Shown here: positions 49,938 through 57,905 of the stretch, in pieces | Layout of the letters: each line of letters starts with the position of its first letter | How positions within the stretch are numbered: position 1 is the first letter of the stretch | DNA from: Bog-756 sp963753905 | Lineage (GTDB): Bacteria; Actinomycetota; Acidimicrobiia; Acidimicrobiales; RAAP-2 | Assembly: GCA_963753905.1 (NCBI GenBank) | Contig: CAVWDZ010000001.1 | Coordinates: 1,984,001-2,048,000, forward strand | Reading direction: 5' to 3' | Length of the DNA stretch: 64,000 nucleotides | Translations under genes and position numbers: made by a program | Notes under the pieces: generated by a model | Database searches by the model: none | What the model saw: only the letters and a program-made list of their open reading frames with translations | What the model was told of the DNA's origin: nothing

Positions 49938-50831
49938 ATGCGATTCCACCAGGCGGTCCAGTTCCTTCCCGTAGAGGAGGCCCGGGCGCTGGTCGTCGCA
50001 TCCGATCAGCTCGGGTACTCGGGGGCCTATTTCTCCGACCACCTGTTCAACCCGCGGGTGCTCGCCTCCCGGTACACCTACTCCACCGCCCCCGACGGAT
50101 CGCCGTTCTGGGAGAAGGAGACTGCCTGGCCCGACGTGATGTGCCTGATCTCGTGGCTGGCCGCGCAGACCACGACGCTCACCTTCACCACGGGCGTCTA
50201 CATCGCGCCGGTGCGGGACCTGATCACCGTGGCCAAGTCGGTCGGCACGACCGCCGTCCTCTCGGACAACCGGGTGCGCCTCGGGGTGGGCGTCGGCTGG
50301 TGCAAGGAGGAATACCTCCAGACCGGGCAGGACTTCCACAATCGGGGCAAGCGACTCGACGACATGATCCCTGCACTCCGTGCCCTTTGGAAGGGGGGGT
50401 GGGTCGAGTACCACGGCACCCACTACGACGTTCCCGAGTGCCAGATGAACCCGGCACCGACCGAGCCGGTGCCCATCATCTGCGGAGGCGACTCGGAAGC
50501 TGCCCTCCGTCGTGCCGTGACCCTCTGCGACGGGTGGGTCAATACCGGTGCCGTGGGTCCGGAGGAGGCCTTCGACCAGGTCCGCAGGGTCCAGGATGCG
50601 CTGCAGGCCGCCGGGCGGGCGCGTGATCCCTTCGCAATCTACGTCGCAGTCAAAGCCTTCCCCGACCTCGAGCTCTACCGGCGGCTCGAGGAGGCAGGCG
50701 TCACCGACCTGCTGTGCGCGCCCTGGATGGGCGTGGAGGTCACGGATGGTGACACCCCCGAATCGGTCAGGGCCGCACGGCTCGGTCTCTGCGAGCAGTT
50801 CGCCGAGCACATCATCGCCAAGATGGGTTGA
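49938..50831 (+). CDS. LLM-class F420-dependent oxidoreductase
   Basis: 297 residues, TIM-barrel luciferase-like. Motifs: GYSGAYFSDHLFNP, TTTLTFTTGVYIAPVRDLIT, AKSVGTTAVLSDNRVRLGVG, VGWCKEEYLQTGQDFHNRGK, and PAPTEPVPIICGGDSEAALR, typical of the F420-dependent group found in mycobacterial steroid regions. Begins 50 bases after the P450 on the same strand and is probably transcribed with it. Likely reduces or oxidises a steroid-derived or acyl substrate with F420; the precise reaction is unknown. Confidence 0.85.
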   Translation: MRFHQAVQFLPVEEARALVVASDQLGYSGAYFSDHLFNPRVLASRYTYSTAPDGSPFWEKETAWPDVMCLISWLAAQTTTLTFTTGVYIAPVRDLITVAKSVGTTAVLSDNRVRLGVGVGWCKEEYLQTGQDFHNRGKRLDDMIPALRALWKGGWVEYHGTHYDVPECQMNPAPTEPVPIICGGDSEAALRRAVTLCDGWVNTGAVGPEEAFDQVRRVQDALQAAGRARDPFAIYVAVKAFPDLELYRRLEEAGVTDLLCAPWMGVEVTDGDTPESVRAARLGLCEQFAEHIIAKMG

Positions 50832-50832
50832 G

Positions 50833-50867
50833 GCCGAGGCGAGTGGCCGAGGCGAGTGGCCGAGGCG
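50833..50867. repeat. Tandem 13-bp repeat
   Basis: GCCGAGGCGAGTG twice and a third partial copy (GCCGAGGCG), directly after the oxidoreductase stop. A candidate for length variation; no function apparent. Confidence 0.7.
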
Positions 50868-50897
50868 TTGCCGTTGGCAGGTGTCAGCGCTCTAAGT

Positions 50898-50946
50898 GGC
50901 GGCCCCGGAGCAGCCGGTGGCGGAACCGATGCTCAACGGGGCCGCC
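50898..50946 (+). terminator. Hairpin after the P450-oxidoreductase pair
   Basis: Perfect 10-bp stem (GGCGGCCCCG and its complement) enclosing about 29 bases. Lies some 67 bases after the stop; no U-tract. Likely terminates the cyp125-LLM transcript. Confidence 0.4.
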
Positions 50947-50957
50947 GAGTGGTTAGT

Positions 50958-50971
50958 TTACCGTTCGGTAA
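50958..50971. promoter_or_regulatory. Palindromic operator TTACCG-TT-CGGTAA
   Basis: Perfect 6-bp inverted repeat with a two-base spacer, flanked by TAGT and ACTA. Typical in form of a TetR-family operator and different from the KstR sites. Its position upstream of the F420 oxidoreductase gene suggests a second regulator; the regulator gene is not in the window. Confidence 0.5.
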
Positions 50972-51177
50972 CTATTAGTAGCGCATGGCCTCTCCGCCTG
51001 GAATTTCTGAGATTTGGTGTAAGGCATATACTTACGTGACGCTTTTCCACAGGCGGACTCAGCGCCAACATCGTTACAGACGACGGACGTTCAGCCCCTG
51101 GGGACGGGAAACGTCAAGTGGAGAACCCCAGTGGCGGCAGCCCACTCTCCCCTCCCGAGCCGACGCCACCTCGCCAC

Positions 51178-51183
51178 TAGGGT
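51178..51183 (+). promoter_or_regulatory. -10 box near the third LLM gene
   Basis: TAGGGT, 27 bases before the ATG at 51211; would give a leader of about 20 bases with GGGAGG as Shine-Dalgarno. Confidence 0.35.
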
Positions 51184-51210
51184 CGGGACATCACGCGCCA
51201 GGGAGGAACC

Positions 51211-52245
51211 ATGAAGGACCTCAAGATCGGACTGCAACTCGGCTACTGGGGATCGGGCCCGCCTGCCAACGCGCCCACGCTGGTAGCCGAGGCCGAGCGC
51301 CTCGGCTACGACTCGATCTGGACAGCCGAGGCCTACGGGTCCGACGCGCTCACGCCGCTCGCCTGGTGGGGTTCGCGCACCGAGCGGGTCCGGCTCGGCA
51401 CCGCCCTCTGCCAGCTCTCCGCCCGGACGCCGACCGCCATGGGCATGGCCGCCATGACCATGGACCACCTCTCGGGGGGCCGGTTCGTCCTCGGGCTGGG
51501 TGTGTCCGGTCCGCAAGTGGTCGAGGGTTGGTACGGACAGTCGTTCGAGAAGCCGCTCGCGCGGACGCGGGAGTACGTGGGCATCGTTCGCCAGGTGGTT
51601 GCCCGGGAGCAGCCCGTGTCCAGTGGCGGGCCCCATTACCCGCTCCCCCACCCGGCTGGGTTGGGTCTGGGCAAGCCACTCAAGTCGATCGTGCACCCGC
51701 TGCGTAACGAGATCCCAGTCGTCCTCGGTGCCGAGGGCCCCAAGAACATCGCCTTGGCCGCAGAGATCGCTGAGGGCTGGTTCCCCATCTTCTTCTCTCC
51801 GAGCGCGGTCATGGCCTACGAGCCGTCGCTGGCCGAGGGGTTCGCCCGCCCCGGCGCGCGTCACACGCGCGACGACTTCGAGGTCATCGCGTTCGCGGCG
51901 ACCTTGCTGTCGGACGACATCGAGTCAGCCGCGGACAGCATGCGTCCATACCTCGCCCTCTATATCGGGGGCATGGGAGCCAAATCGATGAACTTCCACT
52001 TCGACGTCTTCGCCCGCATGGGCTACGAGGCCGAGGCGACCAAGATCCAGGAGCTCTACCTCGAGGGACGCAAGGATGAGGCGGCCGCGGCCGTCCCGAC
52101 GAAGCTCATCGAGGACACCGCCCTCATCGGTCCCAAGGAGAAGATCCGGGACGACATCGAACGGTGGCGCGAATCGATCGCCACCACCCTGCTGGTTTCG
52201 GGCGACGTCAAGACGCTGCAGTTGATCGCCGAGCTGGCGCTGTAG
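51211..52245 (+). CDS. LLM-class F420-dependent oxidoreductase, Rv3520c-like
   Basis: 344 residues, luciferase-like barrel. Motifs: KIGLQLGYWGSGPPANAPTL, YDSIWTAEAYGSDALTPLAW, TERVRLGTALCQLSARTPTA, MAAMTMDHLSGGRFVLGLGV, SGPQVVEGWYGQSFEKPLAR, IPVVLGAEGPKNIALAAEIA. The layout agrees with the F420-dependent oxidoreductase encoded in the mycobacterial cholesterol region (Rv3520c); its substrate is not established. ATG with GGGAGG upstream. Last gene of the steroid locus, with its own promoter region and palindromic operator. Confidence 0.87.
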   Translation: MKDLKIGLQLGYWGSGPPANAPTLVAEAERLGYDSIWTAEAYGSDALTPLAWWGSRTERVRLGTALCQLSARTPTAMGMAAMTMDHLSGGRFVLGLGVSGPQVVEGWYGQSFEKPLARTREYVGIVRQVVAREQPVSSGGPHYPLPHPAGLGLGKPLKSIVHPLRNEIPVVLGAEGPKNIALAAEIAEGWFPIFFSPSAVMAYEPSLAEGFARPGARHTRDDFEVIAFAATLLSDDIESAADSMRPYLALYIGGMGAKSMNFHFDVFARMGYEAEATKIQELYLEGRKDEAAAAVPTKLIEDTALIGPKEKIRDDIERWRESIATTLLVSGDVKTLQLIAELAL

Positions 52246-52490
52246 CCGGATCAGAGGGCGATCACGAAGTCAAGCTCGAACCTCGTGAATCACAAAGGGC
52301 AGCGGAGTTACCAGCCCTTACCTGCGGGGGATTCGCCTCACAGGTTCGACGATCCCTAGACCTGAGGCGCGAGCTCGCCGAAACCCTTGCTGTCGGCCCA
52401 ACGCCGTACCATAAGGCGCTGACCAGGATTCATGAGCCTCGCGAGTTCAGGTCGTCGGTTGGGAGCTGTATCCGAGAAGTCCCAGGCCGC

Positions 52491-52519
52491 TTGACTTGTA
52501 CGCTAAATCGGCGTACACA
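52491..52519 (+). promoter_or_regulatory. Promoter and operator of the toxin-antitoxin pair
   Basis: TTGACT (-35, 52491-52496) and TACACA (-10, 52514-52519) with 17 bases between. A perfect inverted repeat TGTACGC / GCGTACA (52497-52503, 52511-52517) fills the spacer, where an RHH antitoxin would bind and repress. The ATG follows seven bases after the -10, so the mRNA is probably leaderless. The upstream stretch 52246-52490 shows no gene. Confidence 0.65.
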
Positions 52520-52526
52520 TGTCTCC

Positions 52527-52817
52527 ATGAAGACCTCTGCAGGATCCCACACCGGCAAAACTGAACGTCTCGCCGTCCGACTCACAAGGAGCCAGGATCA
52601 GGTGGTTCGACGTGCAGCGGAGGCCCGAGGCGAGCAGCTATCCGAGTATGTCGTCCGTCATGTGGTTGAGGCTGCCGAGGCAGACCTAGCTGACCGCCGC
52701 ATATTCATCCTCGAGGACGCAGCCTGGGTCGAATTGCAAGCCCGACTCTCAGCGCCGCCCGTTTTCAAGCCCCGTCTCTCTCAGTTGCTGCAGAAACCTT
52801 CCGTATCCGAGGAGTGA
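52527..52817 (+). CDS. DUF1778 (TacA-like) antitoxin
   Basis: 96 residues. N-terminal ribbon-helix-helix part: KTERLAVRLTRSQDQVVRRA, AEARGEQLSEYVVRHVVEAA, the DUF1778 signature. The C-terminal part (FILEDAAWVELQARLSAPP, FKPRLSQLLQKP) is the toxin-neutralising tail. Binds and blocks the GNAT toxin and represses the operon through the inverted repeat upstream. ATG at 52527 is chosen for the RHH start. GTGA overlap with the toxin gene. The pair is less GC-rich than its surroundings, a sign of horizontal gain. Confidence 0.88.
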   Translation: MKTSAGSHTGKTERLAVRLTRSQDQVVRRAAEARGEQLSEYVVRHVVEAAEADLADRRIFILEDAAWVELQARLSAPPVFKPRLSQLLQKPSVSEE

Positions 52818-53305
52818 AGTATTCACCGCCTGTCATACTCACACCTGAACACGTCGTTACAGGATTCACGTGTGGGAAGCCGGCGTTGGACAGTTGGATC
52901 GCCGAACGGGCAAAGGCGAATCAAGGATCCGGGACGAGCCGAACTTGGGTTGTCGCTAGTGATTCCGGGGCGGTAGTCGGGTACTACGCATCGGCCGCAG
53001 GTTCTCTCATCCGACAGCACGCAACGCCAAAGGTACGGCGCAATCAGCCCGAAGAAATCCCAGCGATCCTGCTCGCCCGACTTGCTGTGGATGAAAAGCA
53101 TCAAGGAGCTGGACTCGGACCGGCCCTCCTCAAGCACTTCATTTTGAAGAGCATCGAGGTGTCGGCAATGATCGGAGTTCGTCTTCTATTGGTTCACGCG
53201 ATGGATGAAGAAGCTCGCGACTTCTACCTGCATTTCGACTTCGAGCCATCGCCCGTGGATGATCTCACCCTGATGCTTCTGCTTTCAGACGTAATCGGAT
53301 CGTAG
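52814..53305 (+). CDS. GNAT-family toxin (TacT/AtaT-like acetyltransferase)
   Basis: 163 residues. GNAT acetyltransferase with the toxin-type N-terminus FTCGKPALDSWIAERAKANQ and acetyl-CoA site ARLAVDEKHQGAGLGPALLK (Q/RxxGxG/A), ending ARDFYLHFDFEPSPVDDLTL. Such toxins acetylate the amino group of charged tRNAs and stop translation. Located directly after the antitoxin gene with a four-base overlap, as usual for this type II module. GC content lower than in the flanking genes. Confidence 0.88.
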   Translation: MKYSPPVILTPEHVVTGFTCGKPALDSWIAERAKANQGSGTSRTWVVASDSGAVVGYYASAAGSLIRQHATPKVRRNQPEEIPAILLARLAVDEKHQGAGLGPALLKHFILKSIEVSAMIGVRLLLVHAMDEEARDFYLHFDFEPSPVDDLTLMLLLSDVIGS

Positions 53306-53447
53306 CCAAGGGCGGCAAGACGTAACCTCAAGCGGATCCAACCGTGGGGACAACCTGAGATCTCCCAAGAGGGACCGCCTGCGCCGAGTGGCGGGTTGAT
53401 GGATGTCACTCCCGCCAGAAAGGACCGCGCCTGGTAGCACGCTGCGC

Positions 53448-55241
53448 TCATGGGTGAGACGACGGGCGGCGGCTGAGCGACCGGTATAGCTCCCAGGTGC
53501 TCGGGTGCACCGACTCGAGCGGCTCGATCTCGTCTGCCACCACCCGGACCAACTCCGCCATCACCGATTCGACCCCGCGGGAATTCCCGGCGAGATCGGC
53601 CCCGCGCATCAACATCCGGTAGAGGCGCTCGTCATAGGGACTCACCAGCAGTCCGCGCCTTGCCGCCCACTCGGCACCTCTGGCGTCTCCAGCCCTGAGG
53701 TACGACCCTGCCAGTCGGCCACTGAGGTCGACGACGGTCGATTCGATCGCCGGAGCGATGCCGTCGAGAATCGACCAGTCCGAGGAGCGGAGCCCTTCGA
53801 ACGGTCGGCCCCGTACGATCTCGAGGGCGGACCGCCAGCTGCCTGGGTCTTCAAGCTCCGCCAGAACGACGAACCGGTCCCAATCGGTGGCCACCGTCGG
53901 TGCCAGTGCCAGCCGCCCGTGACTCCGTGGGAGGTGATCGAATCCATCCCGCGACGTCCCGAGCGAGCGACGGGCAACCGACGCCGTGGAATGGAGGCTG
54001 GACGGAGCCATGACGCGATCCGGCCAGAGCGCGGTCGCCCACGCGTCGTTCGAGGCTCCCTGAGGGTGCATCGCCAGATAGACGACGAGTTCCATCGCCC
54101 AAGCCCTTGTGAACTCCCGAGCTGCGCCACGTACCTCCACGGGGCCCAACACGGCAACCTCGACCTCGGGAGTTGCCGAGCCGATCTGGGCGAGCGGGAC
54201 GACCTTGCCGTTGTGGAACTCGGCGGGACCACTGTTGGCAACCGTCACAACCACGTTGGAGCCTCCCACCGGTGCGCTCGCGTATGCCGGCGTGGCCTCG
54301 ACGTTCCTGCCGACTCGCACGGCACGGTCGTCTCCCATTGGACGGGAGCCGACCGGGGAACACGCATCGATCCGCTCGGAAGCGTCGAGTAGCGCGACGA
54401 CGTCGGTCAATTCGTGTGCAGTCGACCGCTGAGGAGTCACGATCGTCCCGAGGACCTCGAGTGACGGATCGTCTCCTCCGGTCTCCACTCGTAGGTCGTA
54501 GAGGGCCTCGACCCCCTCGCAGAAGGCCAGCACCGCAGTTCCGCTTCGGCCATCGCCACTCCTGAACAACAACTCGGCGGCACCTTCGGCCGGCACCGTC
54601 GGTCCGCACAGGACGACCAAGGGATCCCACGAGCCAGCCCGGTCCCGGCCGCGAGCCTCGACGAAGGACGTCTCACGATGGCGTTCGAGGAGGATCGACC
54701 CTGAGAGCTGGCGCCGCGCGAGCTCCTCTGCAACGCTGCCCGGGTCGTTCACAGAGGACACCCGCGCGAACCGGGCGAGCTCGGCACCGAAGCCCACGAG
54801 CACCAGATCGAACCCGAGAGACCAGCGCGAGGTCGCGAGCTCGAGGGCAAGAAGACGGGCGATCCCGTCGCGCACCTCGGGATCTCCTCGGACCACGACG
54901 GAACCCATGCCCTCGAGATGCGCGAAGGCGATCTCGTCCTCGTTGCGACCGACCGAGACCAGAGTCGGAAGCGGAAAGGCCCGTGTCCGTTCTCCGCTCC
55001 GGGAGTGGGGCGATCGCGCATGCGATGGTTCGGTCGATCCGTACTGCTGGTGTCTCCGGATCGAGGGTGAACTCGTCCGGCAGGTACGTCGGCAGATCTC
55101 CCGGATCGAGCACCAACCGAACCTCTTGACCCGAGATGACAATGCCCGTGATCCGGGGAACCCGTCCGGCTCCTCCGGGTGACGAACGCAGGTAGAGACG
55201 GACTGCAGCGTCCACCGAGTGGAGCACCTCCCGTCCGTCAC
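53448..55241 (-). CDS. BTAD/SARP-type regulator, C-terminal part of a frameshifted gene
   Basis: This frame carries the second half of a large LysM-BTAD protein; the first half is in the overlapping frame 54673-56397. Related sequence starts around FPLPTLVSVGRNEDEIAFAH (base 54980 or so), while the upstream part to 55241 is an antisense or shadow extension. Visible: VEVAVLGPVEVRGAAREFT at the start of a winged-helix (SARP DNA-binding-like) domain, DAWATALWPDRVMAPSSLHS, and a C-terminal TPR-like BTAD domain (YLRAGDARGAEWAARRGLL, DERLYRMLMRGADLAGN). Likely membrane-associated regulator of the Tad operon. The shift needs one base skipped near 54990-55015. Confidence 0.7.
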   Translation of the reverse strand: MTDGRCSTRWTLQSVSTCVRHPEEPDGFPGSRALSSRVKRFGWCSIREICRRTCRTSSPSIRRHQQYGSTEPSHARSPHSRSGERTRAFPLPTLVSVGRNEDEIAFAHLEGMGSVVVRGDPEVRDGIARLLALELATSRWSLGFDLVLVGFGAELARFARVSSVNDPGSVAEELARRQLSGSILLERHRETSFVEARGRDRAGSWDPLVVLCGPTVPAEGAAELLFRSGDGRSGTAVLAFCEGVEALYDLRVETGGDDPSLEVLGTIVTPQRSTAHELTDVVALLDASERIDACSPVGSRPMGDDRAVRVGRNVEATPAYASAPVGGSNVVVTVANSGPAEFHNGKVVPLAQIGSATPEVEVAVLGPVEVRGAAREFTRAWAMELVVYLAMHPQGASNDAWATALWPDRVMAPSSLHSTASVARRSLGTSRDGFDHLPRSHGRLALAPTVATDWDRFVVLAELEDPGSWRSALEIVRGRPFEGLRSSDWSILDGIAPAIESTVVDLSGRLAGSYLRAGDARGAEWAARRGLLVSPYDERLYRMLMRGADLAGNSRGVESVMAELVRVVADEIEPLESVHPSTWELYRSLSRRPSSHP

Positions 55242-56397
55242 CGGATCTCAGGCGACCTTCGACGTGACGCAGCTCGGGATCCGGGAGCTTCATCGATCCA
55301 CCGGTCGGGCGGTGGCGCTGCTGAACCCTCCGAAATCGATCGACGAGGTCGGCAAGCCCCACTCCGACGATACCGGCGCCGAACGGTGGGAATGGCGGGT
55401 CCTGGTGCACTCCCTTCGAGCCGGCGACAGCACGCTCGAGACCCGCGGGCGGACCTCCCGATACGGGGAGCGTGAGGATCCATCCCGGCTTGACCCAGTG
55501 GTCGCCGGTCAGCTGCGAGCCGTCCCGCTGACGGACCCCGTAATTGAGCTCCGCTATCTCCCTCCACCGCCGGGCAGATCCCAGGCGCTGCTCGGCGATG
55601 GACCAGAGCGTCTCACGGTGTTCGACCACGTGCATTGCCGCCAGCGTCTCCTGACCGTCCCGAGCGATGTCTGCGTTCGGTTTCATCGGAAGGTCGGTCA
55701 GCCTGGTCACCGCCGGCACGTCCCGAGCGGTGCTCGACGTGGGTGACACGGCGAACCGTTCCTCTGCATCGATGGCGGGAACCGGCAGCGGTTCGATCGC
55801 AACCGGCTCGTGCCGGCACAGCCCGTCGTCCAGACTGACCTGCTCGTCGGGGGTGACGAGGCCGTCGGTGCTGACCAGGCCGTCGGGGGTGACCAGGTAG
55901 AGGGTTCCGATCGGATGGCGATCGCCGACGACGCTCAACGCAGAGGGGCTGGTGCCGGCGACATCCAGAGCGCGACCCGATGGATCGAAGGGTTGGTGTG
56001 CCTGGCGGCCAATGAACGAAAGAGCCAGGGCGGTGCCGACCAGACATGCGGCCACGGACTGGAGCGTGCGACTGGCCGGCAGCCGAGTCGGCGATCGGCC
56101 CAGCAACCAGGAACGGACCTCGACTACCACGCATATGGTCATCCACATCCAGAGGACCCACGCCATGAGCAGTGCAACCCGGACGAGCCAGTGGGAAACG
56201 ACGGGGATGTCATTCCCGTGACCGGTGATCGCCGATCGTCCTGGGCCATCCCCTACCAGGTGGGTGAACGGGGAGCCGCCAACCGACACCAGCCAGAAGG
56301 GGACACCGACGACCAGTCCGATGAGCACCACCGAAGCCAGTGCACCCCACAGGGCGCGGTGCCGTCCCGAAGTTGTCTGCACGATGCCTGGACTCAC
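54673..56397 (-). CDS. Membrane-anchored LysM protein, N-terminal part of a frameshifted LysM-BTAD gene
   Basis: Opens with membrane segments (LWGALASVVLIGLVVGVPFW, VRVALLMAWVLWMWMTICVV, VAACLVGTALALSFIG), then a LysM-like domain VVEHRETLWSIAEQRLGSAR with WREIAELNYGVRQRDG, WVKPGWILTLP. About residue 465 (IACAIAPLPE) similarity stops and the frame continues as arginine-rich nonsense; the related sequence goes on in the other frame (53448-55241). Read together they give a protein of about 980 residues, like the LysM-BTAD proteins found beside Tad loci in other actinobacteria. GTGA overlap with the TadG-like gene. Either a broken gene or an assembly error. Confidence 0.7.
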   Translation of the reverse strand: MSPGIVQTTSGRHRALWGALASVVLIGLVVGVPFWLVSVGGSPFTHLVGDGPGRSAITGHGNDIPVVSHWLVRVALLMAWVLWMWMTICVVVEVRSWLLGRSPTRLPASRTLQSVAACLVGTALALSFIGRQAHQPFDPSGRALDVAGTSPSALSVVGDRHPIGTLYLVTPDGLVSTDGLVTPDEQVSLDDGLCRHEPVAIEPLPVPAIDAEERFAVSPTSSTARDVPAVTRLTDLPMKPNADIARDGQETLAAMHVVEHRETLWSIAEQRLGSARRWREIAELNYGVRQRDGSQLTGDHWVKPGWILTLPVSGGPPAGLERAVAGSKGVHQDPPFPPFGAGIVGVGLADLVDRFRRVQQRHRPTGGSMKLPDPELRHVEGRLRSGDGREVLHSVDAAVRLYLRSSPGGAGRVPRITGIVISGQEVRLVLDPGDLPTYLPDEFTLDPETPAVRIDRTIACAIAPLPERRTDTGLSASDSGLGRSQRGRDRLRASRGHGFRRGPRRSRGARRDRPSSCPRARDLALVSRVRSGARGLRCRARPVRAGVLCERPGQRCRGARAAPALRVDPPRTPS

Positions 56398-56846
56398 TGG
56401 GTCCCCACCGTTACGCCTTCGAGGTCGAACGACGAAGCCGTCGCCGAGACAGGGAGTGATCGGATACCCACGATCCCGAGGATGGCTGTCGGCACCCGAT
56501 AACGGATCCGCACGGTGACCACGCCGTTTGCGACCGTGGCCGTTCCCGGATGACCAGCAGCAGCGGCAAACCCTTCTGCGACGGCTACGGCTGCCTGGTT
56601 GTCAAGCTGTACGGCTCCATCGCGCAATGCCTCGACGGAGAGCGCTCCAGCTCCCGCCCGCGCCGCCTGCTCGGCCTCGGTCTCCGCAGACTGGTGGGCC
56701 AGGAGTGCCGAACCCCCATCCACGACGAGTCCGAGCAAGGCCATGAGGGCGACGAGGAGGAGCACGGCGAACGCGGTGATCGCGCCGCCATCAGAGCGTG
56801 CGGGCTGACGAATCGCCGGCTGGACGGTCACCGGAGTCGAGGTCAC
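56394..56846 (-). CDS. TadG/Rv3654c-like pseudopilin-type protein
   Basis: About 150 residues: N-terminal SDGGAITAFAVLLLVALMAL and a single membrane segment, then HQSAETEAEQAARAGAGALS, a segment typical of TadE/TadG-like and Rv3654c-like proteins, and a beta-rich C-terminus (VVTVRIRYRVPTAILGIVGI). Predicted to be a membrane-anchored minor pilus component. GTG start overlaps the stop of the preceding gene by four bases; part of the Tad operon. Confidence 0.75.
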   Translation of the reverse strand: MTSTPVTVQPAIRQPARSDGGAITAFAVLLLVALMALLGLVVDGGSALLAHQSAETEAEQAARAGAGALSVEALRDGAVQLDNQAAVAVAEGFAAAAGHPGTATVANGVVTVRIRYRVPTAILGIVGIRSLPVSATASSFDLEGVTVGTQ

Positions 56847-57265
56847 TGGGTGGCACGGTAGGGATCGAGCGGGGCGGTGGCCGAGGCCTGGACGCTCGTG
56901 CTGCCGGGCAGACCGCGAAGCCCGAGATCCGAGAGCAGGACCTGGCAGGTCACCCGGACGGTCACGTAGCCGCCAGGGAAGAAATGGCTGGTGTCCGTCG
57001 CAACGGCCACGTGCACACAGGTGTGCTCGGACCCGATCAGCCCGATGGCGGCATTGGCCGGAGCACCCCACTGGGCCGCGGCGGCGTTCGGAAGGACCGC
57101 CGCTGCTTCGGCTCCGGCTCGCGCCGCCTCCGCTACCTGTTGGCGGGCTTGCGAGATTCTCCCGAAGACGAGGGAGAGAAGCGCGACGATCAGGAGCACG
57201 GGGGTGATGACGACCAGTTCGACCGTCACGCTGCCGCCCTCCTCCGTGCGCCGGACGCTCCTCAC
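56843..57265 (-). CDS. TadE-like minor pilin (second)
   Basis: About 140 residues. Class III-like signal: EEGG then SVTVELVVITPVLLIVALLS, with Glu five residues after the Gly, as in TadE pseudopilins. Then ARQQVAEAARAGAEAAAVLP and a small extracytoplasmic domain with two cysteines (HTCVH and VTCQV), perhaps a disulfide. GTG start (57265) overlaps the previous stop; the longer open frame upstream is a shadow. Confidence 0.78.
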   Translation of the reverse strand: MRSVRRTEEGGSVTVELVVITPVLLIVALLSLVFGRISQARQQVAEAARAGAEAAAVLPNAAAAQWGAPANAAIGLIGSEHTCVHVAVATDTSHFFPGGYVTVRVTCQVLLSDLGLRGLPGSTSVQASATAPLDPYRATQ

Positions 57266-57639
57266 TCCGACCCCCGGAACTCCTGGATCGGGCCGACCAC
57301 CGTCGCGGACACCGGGAACGAGAGACCGGGGAGAATCGACCTGGCATGCCCCCTGACTCCCAGTTGTTCGATGTCGCCGGGCAATACCGCGACGACGACC
57401 GAGGCACCTGAGACACCCGAGTTGGGTCCTTGGGCCACCGACTCGGCAGCCGAGACACCCGCCGCAGGCCCGCCTCCGATCGACCGTGCCGCCCGGTCGC
57501 CCTCTGAGGCCGCCAGCTGGACCACCTGGGCCGCGTGGGCCCACAAGGCGAGCTGGACCGCCACCAGGAGGAGCACCATCACCACGGGGACCACCAGGAC
57601 GATCTCCACGAGCGAGGAGCCACGATCGCCAGGCGCCAT
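57262..57639 (-). CDS. TadE-like minor pilin (first)
   Basis: 125 residues. DRGSSLVEIVLVVPVVMVLL is the TadE signature (Gly, then Glu at +5 within a hydrophobic helix), followed by WAHAAQVVQLAASEGDRAAR and a Gly/Ser/Val-rich domain. Expected to be processed like a prepilin and to prime the Flp pilus. ATG at 57639, two bases after the Flp-like pilin stop. Confidence 0.8.
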   Translation of the reverse strand: MAPGDRGSSLVEIVLVVPVVMVLLLVAVQLALWAHAAQVVQLAASEGDRAARSIGGGPAAGVSAAESVAQGPNSGVSGASVVVAVLPGDIEQLGVRGHARSILPGLSFPVSATVVGPIQEFRGSE

Positions 57640-57641
57640 CC

Positions 57642-57833
57642 TCAGTTCAGATTGATCGAGTTCGCCTTGGCGGTGACCTTGGCGACGATGATGGCTCCGA
57701 CGGCGATGGCCAATGCCGCGAAGATCGCGGTCAGGATCACCTTCTCGACGACGGAGCCGGAGTCGTCCCGGCCCCCCGCGACTCCAACGCGGGCCCGGAC
57801 ATAGGCCACCAGAACGGCAATCTGCATGGACAT
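57642..57833 (-). CDS. Flp-like pilin subunit
   Basis: 63 residues, a single hydrophobic helix (VILTAIFAALAIAVGAIIVA) after a Gly-Ser junction: DDSGSVVEKVILTAI. The length, position between tadC and tadE genes and the helix fit a Flp-type pilin. The Glu is one residue closer to the Gly than in standard Flp or TadE signals, and the usual Glu-Tyr is Glu-Lys, so it is divergent. AAGGAG lies eight bases before the ATG, the strongest Shine-Dalgarno of the operon, consistent with high expression of the major subunit. Confidence 0.72.
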   Translation of the reverse strand: MSMQIAVLVAYVRARVGVAGGRDDSGSVVEKVILTAIFAALAIAVGAIIVAKVTAKANSINLN

Positions 57834-57905
57834 GACGGCTACTCCTTTTCGGTGCTGTGGTGGACTGGCGAAGGGCGATCGTGGGTGGGCGAAGCGTGGT
57901 GGGCA

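Larger units (their letters stand above)
50832..51210. other. Intergenic region with tandem repeat, hairpin, palindrome and promoter
   Basis: 379 bases without a gene. In order: a 13-bp tandem repeat, a 10-bp-stem hairpin, the TTACCG palindrome, and an AT-rich stretch (about 50990-51060) with a good -10 box TATACT (51027-51032; TTTCTG 17 bases upstream as a poor -35). A second -10 box lies closer to the next gene. Confidence 0.5.

Noticed and set aside
48403..50001. 532-codon minus-strand frame opposite the P450
   Set aside because: Shadow of the P450 gene, which has heme, I-helix and ExxR motifs on the plus strand.
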